Of a stretch of 64,000 nucleotides of DNA, positions 24,037-34,505 are shown one piece after another (position 1 is the first letter of the stretch; each line of letters opens with the position of its first letter). Where the stretch lies: positions 2,046,001 through 2,110,000 of the forward strand of contig QPFY01000002.1 of the NCBI GenBank assembly GCA_003665825.1, written 5' to 3'. This DNA is from Microbotryum silenes-acaulis (lineage: Eukaryota; Basidiomycota; Microbotryomycetes; Microbotryales; Microbotryaceae). The notes beneath the pieces were generated by a model. The model was not told the DNA's origin. It searched no databases and worked only from the letters and a program-made list of their open reading frames with translations. Both the position numbers and the translations under genes were made by a program.

Positions 24037-26034
24037 ATGAACGTGATGGGTGATACTCGCCGGCTCATGCCTGGGTTCGTCGCGGTCCAGTCCGCGCCCA
24101 GCGGTGGCTCGTCACGAAGGGCCTCCGCGAGTGCCGCGCCGCCGTCAACCCGCGATACGCAGCAAGCATTGCATCCCTTCAACGGCCGTCGGCGGACATC
24201 GGTCGCGCAATCCTCCACGACCCCCGAGATGCCCCAGCACGGTTTCCAGCCCCCAGTGTCCCCGACCAAGAACTCGTACGGCGTGGGCGGCTTGGGCACG
24301 AAGGGCATCCCGACGATCCAGTTCCCCCTATCGCCCCCGGCGACTCCGACCAAAGTAAATGGGTCGGGCACCGCTCATGGCTCGGAAATGACACCACGTT
24401 CCGCTGGGAGCGGTCGCTCTCCCACTTCGGCCAATTTCCTGGACCGCAGAGGTTCCACCACCGCCATTCGCATGAATAGCGTTGTGTTCGACGAAAGCCC
24501 GATGGCACACCTCTCGGTCATCAACGAGGGGTCGTACGACATGGCGCAAACCCCTTCCGATCCTGATCGACGGCCTTCAAAGGCGTATGAGCTCAACCAA
24601 CCGAATTCCGCCGAGAAGCTCTATCGTGCCGGCAACTATCACCTGCGCAAAGTGAAGAATCTTTCACCGTTCAAGCTCGCGCTGGTCACCGTCCTCACAC
24701 TTACAACCATCTACTGCCTCTTGCTCTTCGTACGCGTGGCCGTCGATTCGATCGCGATGCAGCCGAGTACGAGATCCTCTACAGGCGACTTCCGTAGGGC
24801 GTCACAACGAGCGGCCGATTTGACGAAGGGCATGCTCAAGGGCGGTAATGCTCCGATGGTCGGGCAACGATCGACTGCCGACCAACGATCTCGCAAAGCA
24901 TGGGGGCGAGGGTCGCGTAGCAAGAACGAGCCCATCCGGCCTGTTCGACCGGCGATTGTCTACGATGGGGATGATGACTACTCCGACGACCGCTTGCCAC
25001 CAGAGTCCGAGGTTTCCGACGATGAACGCGAAAGGCGGATCCGAGAGAGCATCTCGCGAGCAGCCCAGCGTGTACGTAAGGAAGACTTCTTGCTCCAAGC
25101 ATCTGACAGCAAGGCTGCATCGTCCCAAGGCGATGCCGCCGATGATAACGAATTCACACACAAGAAGCGTAAAAAGGGCCCTCCTCGCAGATTTGGATCG
25201 AAATCGGACCTGTCCAGAGGTTCACCGCGTGAAGGGCGTCGTCCGGTCAATCAGGCAAGTCAGCTCGAGGAAGAACATGCAGCGACAGCAGTCGACCCAG
25301 AGGGGGAGCCCGAGATTGAAGAGACGGTACCGGTCATCATGGAGGACGAAGCAATGGTCGAAGAGGCTCCTGCGAGGTCGAGGGTACCGGCGGATACGGC
25401 GAGACAGGCCGCAACTTCGGACGCAAGCGACGACGAGCTGGACGAGAATTCAGAGGACGAAGATGAGGAAGAGGAACCAGCGCCGCCACCGTCCCGCCCG
25501 GCGTCGAAAAAGACCAAGGCCCAACGACTTGCACCCAAGCCAGCGCCTCCTCGTGCACCCGCACCGACTCGGAAAGCCCCCGTCTTGACCAACGACAAGA
25601 AGCTGCGCAAAACTCGACGACCGATTAATAAGGGCACCGCTGCCGGGGCACGATCGGGTCCTGCGCCTCTTGACTCGTCTTCGGCCATGGAAGAAGAAGC
25701 CGACAAGTCTACTGCACAGCGCCTTGCCAAGGCCGAGGCGCAACTCCTGGCTGCACGTGAACAAGTTGCCGCGCAGGTAGCAGTCGGTGCTCGGACCGGT
25801 GGTGCTCGCCAACGCCCCCTCGACGCGAAGGTCGTACCGATGCAGAAGATGAAGACGACCCGCAAGGAAAAGGTCGGAGGAGCTGCGAGGGCAAGCGCCG
25901 ACGAACCTCGCGTCGTCGACGAGTCTGTGCAGCCGAAGAAGGATGCTGGAAAGCAAGAACAGCGACGGCCGATGGCGATGAGGGCCAAGAAGAAGGGGTC
26001 GCCCGCCGGCCAAGAATACGGTCCGAATGCATGA
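24037..26034 (+). CDS. Unknown single-pass membrane protein with long charged C-terminus
   Basis: A single exon encodes 665 residues from ATG 24037 (MNVMGDTRRLMPGF), the first ATG in frame. The N-terminal 200 residues are Ser/Pro-rich with SPTK/SPPATPTK motifs resembling proline-directed kinase sites. One clear hydrophobic segment lies at about residues 212-240 (FKLALVTVLTLTTIYCLLLF), preceded by basic residues (HLRKVKN). There is no N-terminal signal peptide, so a type II or tail-region single-pass protein is likely. The remaining 420 residues alternate acidic stretches (DDELDENSEDEDEEEE) and Lys/Arg/Pro/Ala-rich stretches, ending in a predicted coil (TAQRLAKAEAQLLAAREQVA). No family was recognised. 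A nuclear-envelope or ER location would fit the basic tail but is speculation. Confidence 0.68.
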   Translation: MNVMGDTRRLMPGFVAVQSAPSGGSSRRASASAAPPSTRDTQQALHPFNGRRRTSVAQSSTTPEMPQHGFQPPVSPTKNSYGVGGLGTKGIPTIQFPLSPPATPTKVNGSGTAHGSEMTPRSAGSGRSPTSANFLDRRGSTTAIRMNSVVFDESPMAHLSVINEGSYDMAQTPSDPDRRPSKAYELNQPNSAEKLYRAGNYHLRKVKNLSPFKLALVTVLTLTTIYCLLLFVRVAVDSIAMQPSTRSSTGDFRRASQRAADLTKGMLKGGNAPMVGQRSTADQRSRKAWGRGSRSKNEPIRPVRPAIVYDGDDDYSDDRLPPESEVSDDERERRIRESISRAAQRVRKEDFLLQASDSKAASSQGDAADDNEFTHKKRKKGPPRRFGSKSDLSRGSPREGRRPVNQASQLEEEHAATAVDPEGEPEIEETVPVIMEDEAMVEEAPARSRVPADTARQAATSDASDDELDENSEDEDEEEEPAPPPSRPASKKTKAQRLAPKPAPPRAPAPTRKAPVLTNDKKLRKTRRPINKGTAAGARSGPAPLDSSSAMEEEADKSTAQRLAKAEAQLLAAREQVAAQVAVGARTGGARQRPLDAKVVPMQKMKTTRKEKVGGAARASADEPRVVDESVQPKKDAGKQEQRRPMAMRAKKKGSPAGQEYGPNA

Positions 26035-26441
26035 TGAATAAGCTATTGTTCGGTGATAAGCGCCTGTTTGATAAATCATGTAGCTCTAGTGTTCTTTTTA
26101 CTGGGTATGTTTTCAGCATGTGTGCCACTTTGCAGTGTATTTTGTCTCTTCTGTGCGTACCACTTCCACGCTTGTCGGGCATGCTGCGGTCGGAAAATCA
26201 ATGCATGGCAAACAAAAAATCGCACAAACAACATGTGAAGAAGCGCTCTGCACAGCACATGCCTGAGTTGTCAGAATAGAAACCAGTGTCGTAACCATAA
26301 GTCTCAGATTGTCACCGTCCGCCCATCTTCCTCTTTCGTCACAAGCTTGTCGACGAAGTGTCCAAAATCAACTGTGAGAAGACAACTTATCAAGGTCGGC
26401 ATCCGGGGAGCAAACAGGTTCGAAGCAGGGACGATGTAACA
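26035..26441. other. Convergent intergenic region
   Basis: This 407-bp, comparatively AT-rich stretch lies between two convergent stop codons. It should contain both 3' UTRs and poly(A) sites. No gene was recognised. Confidence 0.5.
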
Positions 26442-29400
26442 CTAGAAACATACATTCCTCAGATCATATAGCCAATTCCTCTGTATCGGCTCCATAGTCG
26501 ATCTGCGGCTCGTCCATGTCTTCATCTCGAGGCGATGGCGCTCCACGGCCTCCCGACTCTCGATCTCTATCCTCGTCATACGCTCGTCATCCTCGAACGC
26601 CGATGACCGATCAGATCTGACAAAGCTCGCTCGGTTCTTGAGCATCCTCTCGCGCTCGCCTTTCTCCCACCCATCACCATTAGCGGACGTGCTCGATTCG
26701 TTGTCGCCGAACAGATCGAGCTCGTCCTCGTCGTCCGGTCCTGCCAAAGAATGCCAGCTCATCCTGACCGGATCAAACACCATCGATCCAACGACTTTGA
26801 CGTTCGCAATGTTGGCGGCCGATGCAGCGACGAGTTTGACCGTTCGAGGCGAGATTGCAGCAGTGCTTGATTCGGTCGGAGACGCATCGTCTGTGGAGGG
26901 GAAAGCAATTCGCCCGGGCGAGAGGCTGCTGCTCAACTGCGTGATCAGGGCTGGTCGCGTCGAGCTCGACAGGACGCGATCAAATTCCTTGAGCACATTC
27001 TCATTGCCCTCCCATCGCCCAAGACTCGGGTTCCATGTCATTTCTCCGTGAGCTGCGAGATCAACAAAAAATTGACGGGTCAGCCTAGACTTTTCATCAC
27101 AGTCTGAGTCGTCGACGCCCTACTGACTTTTGACGGATGAGTCGCTACCCAGATTGCGGATCAAGTGAGGCTCTCTCCGCTTCCCATCCTTGCTTTTCGT
27201 TGGCCTGTGCCTCGTCTCGCCTTCCACCCTGGCTTTCTTCGCGTCTCGTGACCCTTGAGAAGCGGGAGGAGCAAGATGGTTCCCACCAGGCGGCCGGACA
27301 GTCGCAGGCGCTGGGGCTCGACGAACGCGTATCGGTGTCTTCATCGCAGCCGCGTTGCCATACGACGAGACGCGCATCTTCTCTCGCTCCTTGTTCGTCG
27401 GCAAGTCGTCAAACGCATCGAGCTCGGAGCCGTCACCATAGTTCCTCAAGGGGCTTCGTCGGAAGGCAGTGAAGCTTAGAGGCGACCTTGGGATACTCAT
27501 GCTCGCCTCTGTTGAGGATACGGTTCGGGCTTTGGCTCGTGACGCCATCGTCGGCTGTGTGAGGCGAGTCATAGAGGCAGCAGAGGAGGGACGGGAATGA
27601 GTTGGAGGCGCTCGGCCGGAAAAGGCGCCGGAAGGAAGCGACGGAGAGGGGAGCGGCGTCCGTTCGTTCGGTGGCTGCATCGGAAATGTTGGCCCGCTCG
27701 AGACTCTTTCTCTTTTGCGCGATGCTGATGCCGCCGTGTGGAGGGCAAAGCTGGATGTTGGAGCGATTGGTGTGGTAGGGGTGGGAAGCGGGCGCTTCGA
27801 AGACATCTGTGATCCAAAGGGGGTCGAGTATCCGGGGGTGGGTGATGCCGGTACTCGACGAGACGATGAAGGACTCGGAGCAGGCGATGCAAAGTTTTGG
27901 AGACTACGCTTGCGCTCGATGGTGCGTGAAGGGGTGGCGAGAAGGGTACCTTGGGACCATTTAGAACTCAACTTCCGGGATGAGGAAGCGGTCTGAGCAG
28001 GCGAGGAGGCGGCAGTGGTGACCGACGGTGTTGCGGGCGTGATTGGTGTTGAGCTCGACGCTATCCGTGCGCTGTCCACCATCGACGTGTCGATGCGCAG
28101 TGTTGCCTTCGCAGCCAGGGACGTGGAAGAGGCCGTGGGTCCCACAGCGACCGGACGTGTTCGCACACGGTCTCGAAGTGCGGCGCTCGGCGCCGGCGGT
28201 GGGCCAGGCCGGCGCTCACGGTGAGGTCGGTCGACCGTTCCTGCAGCAGACGCGGGGCGAATCGGGGGCGGTGGCCTCCGAGCTGCCGTCGACCGTAACT
28301 CGGACGAGCCGCCCGTCGCGGAAGAGCCTGGTCTGCGGACTGGCTTGCCTTCAGTACTACCGGGCCGAGGGAGCACCGTCGACGCCGACGGCGCCTTGGT
28401 CAGTGTGAGCCGAGCTTGGGTTCGGAAAGCCGAGCTCGTCGTCTTCCTTCTTGCTTTGAGTAGAGAGGGTTGACGGGGTGCCGATCGTGTTCTCAGTCGC
28501 TCTGCGCCGAGTTTGATGTCATCCGTGATCTCGAGGCCGGCCTCGGCCACGCCATCTTGCTTGTGGTCATCGTCTTCGCGATAGCTCGCCAGTTTCGTCG
28601 TCTGAGCCTTGCTCTTCGGGTCAATCGCACTGCTGCGGGTATCGTCCAAGCCGCGACCACCCCGAGCCTCGAGCTTGCGCTTCAGGACCTCTTGTAAGTT
28701 GGTCCGGCCCCCTTTTTCAGCATCCGAAGGAGGCGTCAAGTGACCGGGCCCACCCAAAAAATAAGAAGGGATCACCAGATCTTCAAAGAAGGATTCGTCG
28801 TCCGAGAGATCATCTTCAGATGCCGTCTCACCTCCTCGAACCAGCGCAGGCACGGACATGGAGTTCGGAGACGGCGTTGATGCGGGTAAGGCCGAGCCGA
28901 GCGCGTTCTGCGAGTGAGCCGAGTTGGCGCGAGAATGTAGTTTTGTCTTGGACAGTGTGAATTGGCCAAGGTCCGGAGGTAGGTCGAAATCGCTCTCGAC
29001 ATTCTGGGCGTTGTCTTCGTCCTCGGTGTACGCGCTCCGCGTAGAAGATCGTCGATGCGGCGAGCCTTTCATGGAGTTCTTCCCACTGCTGCGAGGCGTC
29101 GGCAATCCGCGCTCGAGACGTTCGTCTTCTGGATCGTCAGAGATGTGACTTGCAAACGACTGCTTCACGCGCAAAGATCGTTCCCCAATGTTGAGAGGCA
29201 AAGCGTCAAGCCCAACGAGATCCTCGTCCCAATCGCCGAGGACGGACTGAGCTGAGCCGAGTGGTGTTGAGCCAAGATGATGCACACGACCTGGTCCGGC
29301 CGATGCCATAACGATGTGCTGAGAAAGGAGTGATCCGCGCCGGATGGTCGCCGCGCTCTTGGGCGTGGTGTTTGTTTCTCCGGTCTGGCGGAGTTGGAGC

Positions 29401-29849
29401 GACATGGAATCTGGATCCGAGTTCTCGGCGTGAGGTGTCGGCGAGTCGAGCGAGAGTCCCGAGAACGAGTTCATCAGGCCCCGCAGGGTGCTGCCCCGTG
29501 ACGAGCTCGTCGACTGCTGGCCGTCTTCGTCCTTTGTTCGAGGAGGCAACGCGACATCACTGGCGGCGGTTCTCTCGAAAGGATCGGTCGAAGTGACGAG
29601 CTCTATGGTGCGAAGATGTGGTTGTAAGACCTGCCCATAGTCGTCATCATCGAAGTCGTAGAGACCTTTATCGCCCCCGCCTGTCGTCGTCGCGCTGGTT
29701 GGGCCGAACAGTTCGTCCCCGCGCCTCGCCCGAGCCGAAGTCGTCGCACCGCCCTTGTCCACGCTCGGGAGGCCATCCTCGACGACGGCGACGACCTGCA
29801 GCGACGGGGGCAGGTCAAAGTCGGGGTCACAATCCCAGTTCTCTTGCAT
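26442..29849 (-). CDS. Byr4/Bfa1-like subunit of the Spg1/Tem1 GAP
   Basis: Two exons (27128-29849, 26442-27052) separated by a 75-nt GTCAGT...GCAG intron give 1,110 residues. The protein is mostly disordered, with two similar short blocks: DPDFDLPPSLQ near residue 8 and SDFDLPPDLGQFTLSK near residue 290. ESFFEDLVIPSYF lies near residue 350. The conserved end is MTWNPSLGRWEGNENVLKEF followed by KVVGSMVFDPVRMSWHSL and acidic DEDELDLF. This arrangement (repeated D-F-DLP motifs plus a C-terminal W-G-E and VFDP-RM-W block) is that of Byr4 and Bfa1. These act with Cdc16/Bub2 as a two-component GAP that keeps the septation/mitotic-exit GTPase off, at the spindle pole body. The assignment rests on motif memory, not on a search. 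Confidence 0.75.
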
Positions 29850-31325
29850 TGTGACTGTAAGACCGTGGTCAGGGACTGGTATGCAGCGGGCTAACGCTCA
29901 GGGGCCAAGCTGGGCGTAGGTGAGACCAAGTCGATTGGAGGAACGTAGTCGAGCTGGCTGTCGTAGGTTCCAATCAGACGAGCATATCTTCGAAGTGAAC
30001 CTTAGTTCGGACGCGTCCAAGTCCCGTGGTGAGGTTGATGAGGGTGGGAGTTGGCTGTAGGCACCGCGGGAGCAGCCGGAGGATCAGCACGCGTTCGAAC
30101 GTGACGCCCTGACGCGACGCCGGTTTGGCCGCACCTGAAACGAGACACGTGACTCTTTTCGCACTCACTGCCTGGTGGGGTTCCCGGTGCTATTAGCGGT
30201 GGATGCGGTGTGTACGATGTAGGCGTGAGTTACGGCGCTGGCACAACTTAGGGATCGAGGCGAGGGGGCGGGGGATCTGGGCGACAGCCGAAAGTCAGCC
30301 TCAGCGAGGAGAGGCGTTGAGGACCACTGAGTATACCGCTGAAGACTGCTGATGAGCACCTATGAGCACCACCCAAAGCACGGGCCGTCACGCGCTCCCG
30401 CTCAGGCCCTTTCCGCGCTCAGTAGATCTCGATTTCGTGTTATGTCGAATAGCTTCTCAATGCAATATGTTGTAGTTCCATTCCATAATAAAATTCCGAT
30501 CAGCCTTGAGCTTCAACATGGCTTGCAGCTGAGGCCACCTGTCTTTGCGAGCGTCCCGTCGCGAGGCTATAACTTTTCACTGCAAGTTCTGCAAGTTCTA
30601 AATCGGCTCCGGCAGCAACCGAACAATTTTCGGACGAAGCTCCATCTGTGAGGTGTAACAGCTCATTATTGGTCAAGACGACAATGTGTACTAAGATGCT
30701 GGCTGTGACTGGATCTGTAGCTACCGATCTACTCCGCTTATGTCTCACCTGCTTGCCATATCGGGGCTTGGTAGCCCCAGCAAGCTAGCCCCTGAGCAAG
30801 ATAGGGGAGAGTGGGCGTCACTTTCGGGCGGCGCGCCTTTGTTATTGTTCAGTGATGCTTCCGCTTGTGCCCTCCAAGCTCATCTCGACCCCCCATGCCC
30901 CATCTCACGGACTCCAAGTCGTAGACCCAGACCTATAATCATCATTCCGATCGACTCACGGCCATCGAGTGCCCGTGCGTCAAACGCGTCAGCCGCTCTG
31001 ACCGGCCCGAGGCTTGAAAGCGCGACCCGTGCATCGCCTCGAGCGAGAGCCTCCTCGAGACTTGCGAAGCCATACCCTCGTCCCTTTGTTCAGAATCGCT
31101 CGCCTCCATCTTTCCAACACGAACAGCCGTTTGAGCCATCGGTAAGTACCCATCCCCGTGCGCGAACCCCATCTCAATAGTAAGAGTAGCCACCACCATT
31201 CAGCTGGGCCCCGCACCCTTCGGCGGGAGCTGGCACCCTTGCTTTCCCTCGGCCCCTCCAACCCTATCTGAGCTTGCCTCGTTCCCTATCTCATTAGACA
31301 CATACCCCAGTCTCTTCTCCGGAAG
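29850..31325. other. Divergent region BYR4 / HMG-box gene 1, with possible 5' leader exons
   Basis: This 1,476-bp interval holds the promoters of both genes. An open frame at 30740-31180 (+) followed by good donor (gtaagtacc, about 31140) and acceptor (ccaccattcag, about 31202) signals suggests that the HMG gene has a spliced 5' leader or an upstream exon. That frame is low complexity, and a stop near 31268 breaks direct continuity with the HMG coding exon. No RNA gene was seen. Confidence 0.4.
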
Positions 31326-34214
31326 ATGAGAAAACCGCCTCAGCATCACAAGAAGATTCGCCAGCGCCGACACAACCCTAGCCACTCGGTGTCGACTGAC
31401 TCGAGCGTGATGCCGCAGTTGTCGAGTCCGACGTCCTCAATATCGGCACCTTTGCGGCCCCGACGACAAACTCGAGCCGAACAAACCAATACCCTACAAG
31501 ATGAAAGCAGACCGGAAAGCTCACCATGGAGCTCGACAGCTGGGCAAGACTTAGAAGTTCGCTCCTACCCAACCCCACGGCAGTCTCCAGAAACCACTCT
31601 CAACTTCCCGGTTCCGGCCAAAGCCACCTCGAGCGCGTCATCTGCTCCATGGTCATCCGGTCGCTCAGCTCAGAATACAGTGAGTCAGTAGTTAGATCTC
31701 AGCTGAGTGCTACTACGACCGTCTGCTTTCCAACTTGAGCAGCAAATTGTTCAATTGCTCCAATGCTAAGCAATGTCAGTTTCCATTCCGTGTGCACAGG
31801 AAAACTTGGGTTCTTCTCAGGAACACGATATTCCGGACCAACGCATCGAGCAAGCAGACCCGAGTCAAGCATGCGATCGTGCACCTATTCGCCTGGCCTC
31901 TCATTCCTCCATTGTCGATCACGGCTCACCACCAGCCGACATCCAAGAGGAGGAACCTGAGGACGAACAGCCCTTTGAATGGCCACCAGAGGTGGACCCA
32001 GTCTTGGCGGACTGGTCGTCATTACCCCCAACCATGTTTGACGATGTGTTCTCGCTAAGCTTTTCGACTTCGAGACCGCCCTTGCCTTCTTCTACATCGG
32101 CGGTGACTTCAAATTCGACTCTGACAGCAGCTCCTATCAACGGCCGCCCACTCTCGTTCGTCGATCTCCGGGGTGACTCGGCTTCGATGAAGCTACACTC
32201 GAGCCACGAAGCGGTCCCAGTCTCGGACGTGGTCCATAAAAATGTTTTTACACACCTTGAGTCGGTCCCTCCACGGTCCTCGGCGACCCATGTACGCACC
32301 GCTCCCGCCCCTTCGACCCCCTCACGAGGGCAAGCGCGACCTTCACCCTACTCGACCCCCTCACGCTCGGCGCCACCGATGGTGCGAACCAGGCGCCACG
32401 CCCCCAGCTCGTCTCAAGGTGGCAGCGATGCTTCCTCGTCACTCGCCACTTCCAACGATGGGCTTTCTCTCCATTCTGGGCCATCGTCGTTGAACGACGG
32501 TAGCCCGCAGATGCCAGCGCCTATCCGGAAGAAGAAATCGCACTCACGAAGGATGTCCGAAGGTCATGTCCCTCGACCCAAGAACGCCTTCATTCTCTAC
32601 CGCGCCCACGTCGTCGCCGATCCCGGATTCGTTGCGGCCTTTCGAGGTCAACACAACAACATATCCAAAGTCGTTGGAGCCATGTGGCAAGCGCTGCCAA
32701 AGGAACAAACCGCGATCTGGCACGAGCTCGCCGAGGAGGAGAAGGAGGCGCACGCCAAGCAATTCCCCAACTACAAGTACAAGCCTGCTCGTCCGTCGCC
32801 AAAAAAATCCAAGTCCGACCCTGCGGCGATGCCGATGCCAGCTCCGCTGAGGACGTCGAAGGGACCTTCGGATCGGCCATCGGGTTTGGTGCGCATGGCC
32901 GAAGAAGACCAATATTTTGAGGACAGCTTTGACGACAGGTTCGAGCTTGACTCGAATCGATCGTTCCGGTCCAGTGCGTCCTCTCGAAAGTCCGTGGCAG
33001 GCTCCGCCGGCGGTAGCCTCAATGGTCATCGAACTACTCCCTCGAAGCCCACCCTTGTACGCGCTGGCTCCGATCTCAGTGGTCGATCTACTCGAGCGCC
33101 AGGCGATACGGATCAAGAGGTTCTTGATCGTGTGATGCGCATTGCAGCTCAAGGTCTTCAACAGGATGCTCCCACTTCAGGGATCGTTGCACGTATGGCG
33201 GCCGTGGGAAACGCCGCCTCACGTCCTTCCGCTACCTCAAGTCCCTCACCTCAAAACGGCGCAACATCGATCGTCTACGATGGTAGCGGGGACATTATTG
33301 TGACCCCAACGAAGACCCAGCTCAGTCGATCGACGAGGTCAAATGCGTCCGACGTGTCGTCGAACGGATCGTCACTTTACTCGACTCCTATCCGCAGACA
33401 CACTCGGTTGGCCGGTTTTGGGTCGGGCTCTCCCAAATCATCACCTCCAGGCAGTGGTAGTGCCGGTAGACCGGGCAAGTCGGGAATGTATGCCTCTTCT
33501 TCTCTGGGTCTTGGATACGGGCGTGCCCCTGGATCGAACGAGCGTCCACCCATCCGGCCCCCATCGTTCGGTCAAGGTATCCTCGCTTCCACCTCGGACC
33601 CAAGCCAACTTCGACCAACAATATTCGACACCTCGCTACTCCAAATGCAAGACCGCAAGATCTCCATTGGATCACGCTGGGGTTATCGCCACTCCTCTCG
33701 ACTCCCCAGTCGTGCCGAACGATTAGCGCAACAACAGGAACTCGAGGGCGATCTTTCGACCGACGATCAATTCGCTACCGTACGAGCCACAAGTGGCACT
33801 GAGACTGATGTCCCATGGTCAGCGGTGTTGATGACCTTGGATCCGTCGAATTGCGTCGAATCGGCGCCCTCCTCAGATGAATCGTTCTTCTTGTCCCCAC
33901 CGACCTCTTCGTCGCTTTTTGGCTTGGGGCAGGATCAAGAAGCCCTTTTGCTCGAGTCCCTGAATCATACCAGCCAAGCACCCACAAGTACCCTCTCACG
34001 AGATTCTTTCAACGACTTCCTCGTCGAGCATGGCTTCGATAGTGGAGCATCGTTCCATCTCGGCGATATGGAACTGTTTGAGACGCCCGAGTCGGCATTA
34101 CCTCCCTTGAGCGGCAACGAATGGTTCTCGGACATCGGAGGGCTGGATTGCCCTGGTAGTGCGTTCAGCGAGTTTTCGAGTGAGACCGAGTCGACAAGTT
34201 TTAGCGGTTTCTGA
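31326..34214 (+). CDS. HMG-box transcription factor 1 (MATA/Prf1-like HMG type)
   Basis: Two exons (31326-31679, 31800-34214) join in phase to 922 residues. The HMG box spans about residues 376-450: HVPRPKNAFILYRAHVV, then NISKVVGAMWQALPKEQTAI, then W-ELAEEEK-AH-K-FPNYKYKP. The RPKNAFILYR start, W-LP spacing and YKYKP end are those of the sequence-specific MATA-HMG class that includes Ste11, Rop1 and Prf1. The rest is Ser/Thr/Pro-rich, with an acidic tail that could activate transcription (DSFNDFLVEHGFDSGAS, GDMELFETPES). Basic KKKSHSRR just before the box may serve nuclear import. The start at 31326 is provisional because a spliced 5' exon cannot be excluded. Targets are unknown; a role in mating or morphogenesis is only a family-level guess. 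Confidence 0.85.
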
Positions 34215-34505
34215 AGTCAAGTCAGAGGTGATTTTGCGAAGACCTCCTTTTCTGCGTCAAGGCCTGTAGTTGACCGTTACCTAACCTTATTCACGACAGG
34301 AGTCTTGCGAAGCACACAAGTTGCGGCGCCTCACGCCGTTGTAACGATCTCCTGAGGAGGTAGATTGAAGTATTTCGTATTTCGTCTAATAAGCTTCCTT
34401 CAATATTCTTGTCAACAGTCTGGTAGAACCAGTCCCATAGACATTTGTTCCATCGCGCGCAATAATGTAAGAAACCCTGTCGACAGGGGTCCGAATGTTT
34501 CATGA

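Noticed and set aside
25260..25988. 242-residue ORF antisense to the membrane-protein gene
   Set aside because: A Ser/Ala/Gly-rich mirror of the charged coding strand; a typical shadow ORF in GC-rich genomes.
32544..33161. 205-residue ORF antisense to the HMG box of gene 1
   Set aside because: It covers the conserved HMG codons in the opposite direction and shows no domain of its own.
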